Below the pieces are notes generated by a model. It searched no databases, was not told the origin of the DNA, and saw only the letters and a program-made list of their open reading frames with translations. From IMG/VR virus record IMGVR_UViG_3300020122_000238, positions 124,001-188,000 of that record: a stretch of 64,000 nucleotides of DNA. One strand, written 5' to 3'. The position numbers and the translations under genes are program-made. This document shows, in pieces, positions 61,208-64,000 of the stretch. The DNA is from a virus. Every line of letters starts with the position of its first letter. Within the stretch, counting starts at the first letter, position 1.

Positions 61208-61660
61208 CTATTCATCGGCATCGAGCTGTTCCCAGAAGGTCTTGGGGAGTGCCGGGGGAGGATCTTGCCATCTAATAAGGGTATTGCCGTTTTCTTCAAG
61301 AGAGTCCCAGATAGGTTCCGGACCATCGAGTGGGATAGACCATTCATGCTTCCAGCCGTGAGCGTGGAGAACGTTCGCTTTTACATCAATGATGTACTCC
61401 CACTCCAGATCAAATTGGGATCCTGGAGTTAAAAGTTTCGCGTTGGTGTAATTTTCAGCGGCCCGAGTTCCATAGAACACCTCCCACCTTTTTGAGGTAA
61501 GTATGTCTAAAAGACATTGATTTAGATTACTTCCTCTCCGAGCAATCTGGAGCTTATGCCAGAGGTTCCGCCCCAAGGCTGTTGGGTACGAATCGCAATG
61601 GTTGTAGACGCCAGCCCAGGCGCCAGGCACCCCAACAGCAACACATCCTCGGGTACTCAT
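61208..61660 (-). CDS. Phage protein with YNHxDSYP motif, unknown function
   Basis: 150 residues. VYNHCDSYPTALGRNL is a segment seen in a widespread family of uncharacterised phage and bacterial proteins. Starts at 61660 (TGATG overlap). Confidence 0.65.
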   Translation of the reverse strand: MSTRGCVAVGVPGAWAGVYNHCDSYPTALGRNLWHKLQIARRGSNLNQCLLDILTSKRWEVFYGTRAAENYTNAKLLTPGSQFDLEWEYIIDVKANVLHAHGWKHEWSIPLDGPEPIWDSLEENGNTLIRWQDPPPALPKTFWEQLDADE

Positions 61661-62070
61661 CAGGCCCACCCCGGAACATCCATCTTCTTCGCGCTCCAAT
61701 CATGGAAGTCGAAGCAGGGTTTGATGGGGGCGAGGCCGATAGCCACGTGAGCAACCACGTTGTGAAACACCCACCATTTATCGGGCTTCGAGGGGATTTC
61801 CTTGAGGCGCATCTCGGTAAACATCGGAACCAGGTCGCGCATTGCTCGGTTCTTGTTGAGCCAGTTCGAGGTGACCGTGTGCAGCTCGACCGTCCTCATG
61901 TTCGGGAGGACCCCCAGAAGAGGGTGAGCGACGCAGTTGTGCGCCAGCCACAAGAGGTGGTGTCGGAGTCGCGGGTTCGGTGTACCGTCTTGAACGAACT
62001 TCTCGACCCTCTCGTGATAGCGAGACTCGCAGGTCGACGGCGCCTCATCCTCAAAATCCTCGAAATTCAT
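61660..62070 (-). CDS. Hypothetical protein
   Basis: 136 residues. Contains LLWLAHNCVAHPLLG and VVAHVAIGLAPIK, His-rich repeats that could bind metal. Overlaps the previous gene's end (ATGA). Not recognised. Confidence 0.65.
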   Translation of the reverse strand: MNFEDFEDEAPSTCESRYHERVEKFVQDGTPNPRLRHHLLWLAHNCVAHPLLGVLPNMRTVELHTVTSNWLNKNRAMRDLVPMFTEMRLKEIPSKPDKWWVFHNVVAHVAIGLAPIKPCFDFHDWSAKKMDVPGWA

Positions 62071-62435
62071 GGCTTATCCTCCGGAATCACAGACAACACG
62101 AGGGAGAGGGCGCCCAAGGCTTCGTTGGCTCTCTCTGCTTGCTTGACGGAATCCGCGAGGAGCTTCTCCTGGTGTTCCACCACCTTCTTCCGGAAGGCGG
62201 GGAGAAGCGCTTGTGCCGCCTCATCGAGGGTCTTGCCCGTCCCCATGATGAAAAGGTTCGGCACGCTCTTGTCTCCGAAGGATTGGGATTGGGTGTCGAT
62301 CATGTCGATGTGGACATTGCCCACATTCCCAGCGGGGACTTCCGTCAGGATCTTCACCCTGAACGTGAACAGGGATTGCGGCCGAAGAACCAACGCTTGA
62401 GCAGCAAGAAGCCTGAAAATCTCTTCTAAAACCAT
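62067..62435 (-). CDS. Hypothetical protein
   Basis: 122 residues, first gene of the RNase HII unit. Its ATG shares the palindrome CCATGG with the divergent HNH gene, so the two starts overlap. No recognised family. Confidence 0.6.
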   Translation of the reverse strand: MVLEEIFRLLAAQALVLRPQSLFTFRVKILTEVPAGNVGNVHIDMIDTQSQSFGDKSVPNLFIMGTGKTLDEAAQALLPAFRKKVVEHQEKLLADSVKQAERANEALGALSLVLSVIPEDKP

Positions 62436-62823
62436 GGCTGACCCTTACACCAATCGTCGCTGGGAACGCGCTCAGAGACGTAGAAAACTACGCGAAAAGG
62501 CTGTCTCGTATCTTGGGGGTCGCTGTATGAATCCCAAATGTGGGTACGACCGCTGTATCACGGCGTTCGACTTCCATCACGTGGATGCCCGAGAGAAGGA
62601 CTTCACCATCTCGGACCGGATGACCTCCTGGAAGGTGATCCGGTCCGAGCTAGATAGGTGCGTGCTTCTCTGCGCAAATTGCCATCGGGAAGTCCACGAT
62701 GGACTTCTACCCGGCTTTCTTGCCGACGATGCTGACAGAGGATTCGATCTTGACGGGCCCGATTTTGATGATCCAACCCTCGGGGAGGACGATGTTCCGG
62801 ATCTGCTTGAGGATAGCGCCTAA
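62434..62823 (+). CDS. HNH endonuclease
   Basis: 129 residues. CMNPKCGYD, FDFHHVD and LLCANCHREVH form the HNH domain, similar in order to each module of the gene at the left edge. The acidic tail after about residue 90 is antisense to a minus-strand gene (62707-62883). Probably a mobile gene placed between two minus-strand genes. Confidence 0.75.
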   Translation: MADPYTNRRWERAQRRRKLREKAVSYLGGRCMNPKCGYDRCITAFDFHHVDAREKDFTISDRMTSWKVIRSELDRCVLLCANCHREVHDGLLPGFLADDADRGFDLDGPDFDDPTLGEDDVPDLLEDSA

Positions 62824-62883
62824 CTCGGTCGCGGGAGCATCCGGCGGGGCGACAATCTGAATCGTGGCGGTGAGCTTGGTCAT
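62707..62883 (-). CDS. Small protein antisense to HNH tail
   Basis: 58 residues (starts MTKLTATIQIVAPPDAPATE) with typical codons. Lies just after the hairpin downstream of the 62927 gene. Its C-terminal part overlaps the HNH gene on the other strand and may be cut short by that insertion. Confidence 0.5.
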   Translation of the reverse strand: MTKLTATIQIVAPPDAPATELGAILKQIRNIVLPEGWIIKIGPVKIESSVSIVGKKAG

Positions 62884-62896
62884 GCCGGTAGGATAG

Positions 62897-62922
62897 AAGG
62901 TTGGCCCCCCCAGGCCAACTTT
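62897..62922 (-). terminator. Hairpin after the 62927 gene
   Basis: AAGGTTGGCC/GGCCAACTTT arms (one G-T pair) around CCCCCCA, 5 nt past the stop of the minus-strand gene. T-rich run is weak. Confidence 0.5.
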
Positions 62923-62926
62923 GCGG

Positions 62927-63565
62927 CTACGGCTTGTCGGAGGTCGGCGGGTAGAAGAAGGGCTCCACGGGCTTCGGAGTGGTTGCCGGTTCCGGAGTGG
63001 GCTCTTCTTTCTCCAGGATCGGGCGATCCTTCACGAGAAGGTCGAGTGCGGCCTCGGTCAGGGCTTCCTGGAAACCCTTCTCGTTCGAGGTCGGGTTGAA
63101 CATGCCGTCGAGGAGGTTCCGGATGCGTTGGGCCTCCTCGTCGATCAGGGTCATGACGCGGGCCGTTGCCGCGTAGAAGTTGTCCTCGGGGATGATTCGC
63201 ATGTATGAACATCCGCCCGGGATCTCGTCCACCGCATTCGGGGTGACCCCCGTCGTGTTGAGGCCCTGCTTGCCTTCGCCGTAGGAACGGCCCGCTCGCG
63301 GCATGCCCTTGTATTCGCTACCAGCGCTGGCGATCGTACCCGTGAAAACGATGGCCCCCAGCTCAGCGATCCAGAAGACCTTGAGCCCCAGAGCGAGAGG
63401 GGTCGACTCCAGGTAGCTGAACAGGGTCCCCATGCTGCGGGACTTCCTGGTCTCGGTGACAAGACCGAGCGGGAGAGCCACTTCTTGGAGGACCCTCGCC
63501 GTGAGCGTGATGGTCTCCGGAATCGTGTTGTTCTGACGGGAGATATTGAATATTTCTCGAAGCAT
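62927..63565 (-). CDS. Hypothetical protein
   Basis: 212 residues. Mixed alpha/beta with a Pro/Glu-rich end (EEPTPEPATTPKPVEP). The N-terminal ITLTARVLQEV is near but not equal to the RVxARY motif. Possible virion or membrane role; not recognised. Confidence 0.6.
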   Translation of the reverse strand: MLREIFNISRQNNTIPETITLTARVLQEVALPLGLVTETRKSRSMGTLFSYLESTPLALGLKVFWIAELGAIVFTGTIASAGSEYKGMPRAGRSYGEGKQGLNTTGVTPNAVDEIPGGCSYMRIIPEDNFYAATARVMTLIDEEAQRIRNLLDGMFNPTSNEKGFQEALTEAALDLLVKDRPILEKEEPTPEPATTPKPVEPFFYPPTSDKP

Positions 63566-63583
63566 GGGGATGGTCTTTCGGGG

Positions 63584-63997
63584 CTACAGGACGAACTTTT
63601 TGCGAAATGTTCTATCGAACAGCGCGGACTCTTCCGCGGGGGAGCCGTACAGCAATGACATGTTCGAGATGCCAATGGCAGTCGTGGGGTTGATAGCGAG
63701 CTGCCCCACAACATCGGAGAAGCGGCCTTGAATGAAGGTGCATCCGTCGCGAAAGAAGCGAGGGGTTTCTTTCATGATGTCGATCCCCACGTAGTTGATA
63801 CGAGGGTCAAAGAGGACATGCTGCAAGGCCAGGCAACACCCCACGTCGTAGACCGTAAGTCGCTGCTTTTCCCAGCCCATTCTAGCTCCCATCTCTCTGA
63901 TATCGGCTTTCCTCACGAGAAGCTGTGCGAAATTCTCGTAATCCTCAATGAAGCCGAGGAAGCTCATGTCGATTCCGACTGAATCGTCTTCACACAC
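63584..63997 (-). CDS. SAM-methyltransferase-like protein, possibly partial
   Basis: 137 residues from GTG 63997, but the frame is open to the window edge. VYDVGCCLALQHVLF followed by YVGIDIMKE resembles motifs I and II of class I methyltransferases, although the glycine-rich loop is degenerate. An internal ATG gives MSFLGFIEDYENF. Weak assignment. Confidence 0.45.
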   Translation of the reverse strand: MCEDDSVGIDMSFLGFIEDYENFAQLLVRKADIREMGARMGWEKQRLTVYDVGCCLALQHVLFDPRINYVGIDIMKETPRFFRDGCTFIQGRFSDVVGQLAINPTTAIGISNMSLLYGSPAEESALFDRTFRKKFVL

Positions 63998-64000
63998 GAG

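Noticed and set aside
61980-62429. 149-residue plus-strand ORF
   Set aside because: Shadow of two overlapping minus-strand genes.
1-64000. Alternative genetic code (TAG recoding)
   Set aside because: TAG, TGA and TAA all end genes with tight overlaps to the next start; only one in-frame TAG stands out (60427).
1-64000. tRNA genes, CRISPR arrays, insertion sequences, integrase/attachment sites
   Set aside because: None could be recognised by eye; a tRNAscan-type search would be needed to exclude tRNAs.

Overview
The window looks like part of the genome of a large tailed bacteriophage, probably from an environmental source. The evidence is long virion proteins, a phage replication set (DnaB-type helicase, zinc-finger primase module, family A DNA polymerase, SNF2-type helicase, topoisomerase IB), nucleotide enzymes (thymidylate synthase, DHFR, deoxynucleotidase), HNH and GIY-YIG homing endonucleases, and runs of tiny genes with ATGA/GTGA/TGATG overlaps. 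No rRNA, tRNA, CRISPR array or integrase was seen. GC content is moderately high and codons favour G or C at position 3. A lipobox protein suggests a bacterial host, but the host cannot be named from the sequence.

Layout. 1-785 is the end of an HNH gene. 779-11.7 kb is a virion block of four long structural proteins, two of them paralogous, followed by small membrane, lipoprotein and cytosolic genes. 11.7-13.1 kb is a DUF4258-like gene broken by a frameshift. 13.1-14.1 kb holds small minus-strand genes. 14.2-23.4 kb is replication. 23.5-28.1 kb carries a DUF2997/DUF1257/Ycf46-like ATPase module. 28.1-37.3 kb is nucleotide metabolism and many small genes: deoxynucleotidase, ThyA, HNH, DUF2158, CYTH, NADAR, DHFR, GIY-YIG and RNA ligase. 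37.3-44.1 kb has a nitrilase, an ADP-ribosyltransferase-like protein, ClpX, a metallophosphoesterase and several proteins sharing a short RVxARY-like motif. 44.1-52.9 kb has membrane, DUF1848, AT-hook, YkgJ-like, SLOG, macro-domain and DHH genes. 52.9-54.3 kb is a second cluster of small minus-strand genes. 54.4-59.1 kb is a block of RVxARY proteins (metalloprotease, topoisomerase IB and others). 59.1-64 kb is mostly minus strand (Dam methylase, RNase HII, small genes), with one plus-strand HNH gene.

Two unlinked regulatory signatures stand out. (1) [C/T]GGTGTA sits 9-12 nt, most often exactly 10 nt, before the start codon of the first gene of at least 17 transcription units, many of which lack a Shine-Dalgarno sequence. 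(2) Seven minus-strand starts carry GGTTGATC (once GGTTGAGC), exactly 16 nt, TGTA (once CGTA), then 8-9 nt and ATG. A third signal is in proteins: about ten otherwise unrelated products carry RV(A/L/V/I)A(R/K)(Y/F) near the N terminus, C terminus or a domain boundary. They include a likely ADP-ribosyltransferase, a zinc metalloprotease and topoisomerase IB. I infer a shared targeting signal, possibly for packaging into the virion. None of these genes has signature (1), which fits a different expression class.

Several genes are split by apparent single-base losses at G or C runs (near 12383, 34642, 40945, 46417 and 51761-51771). These look more like sequence errors than biology, but should be checked.
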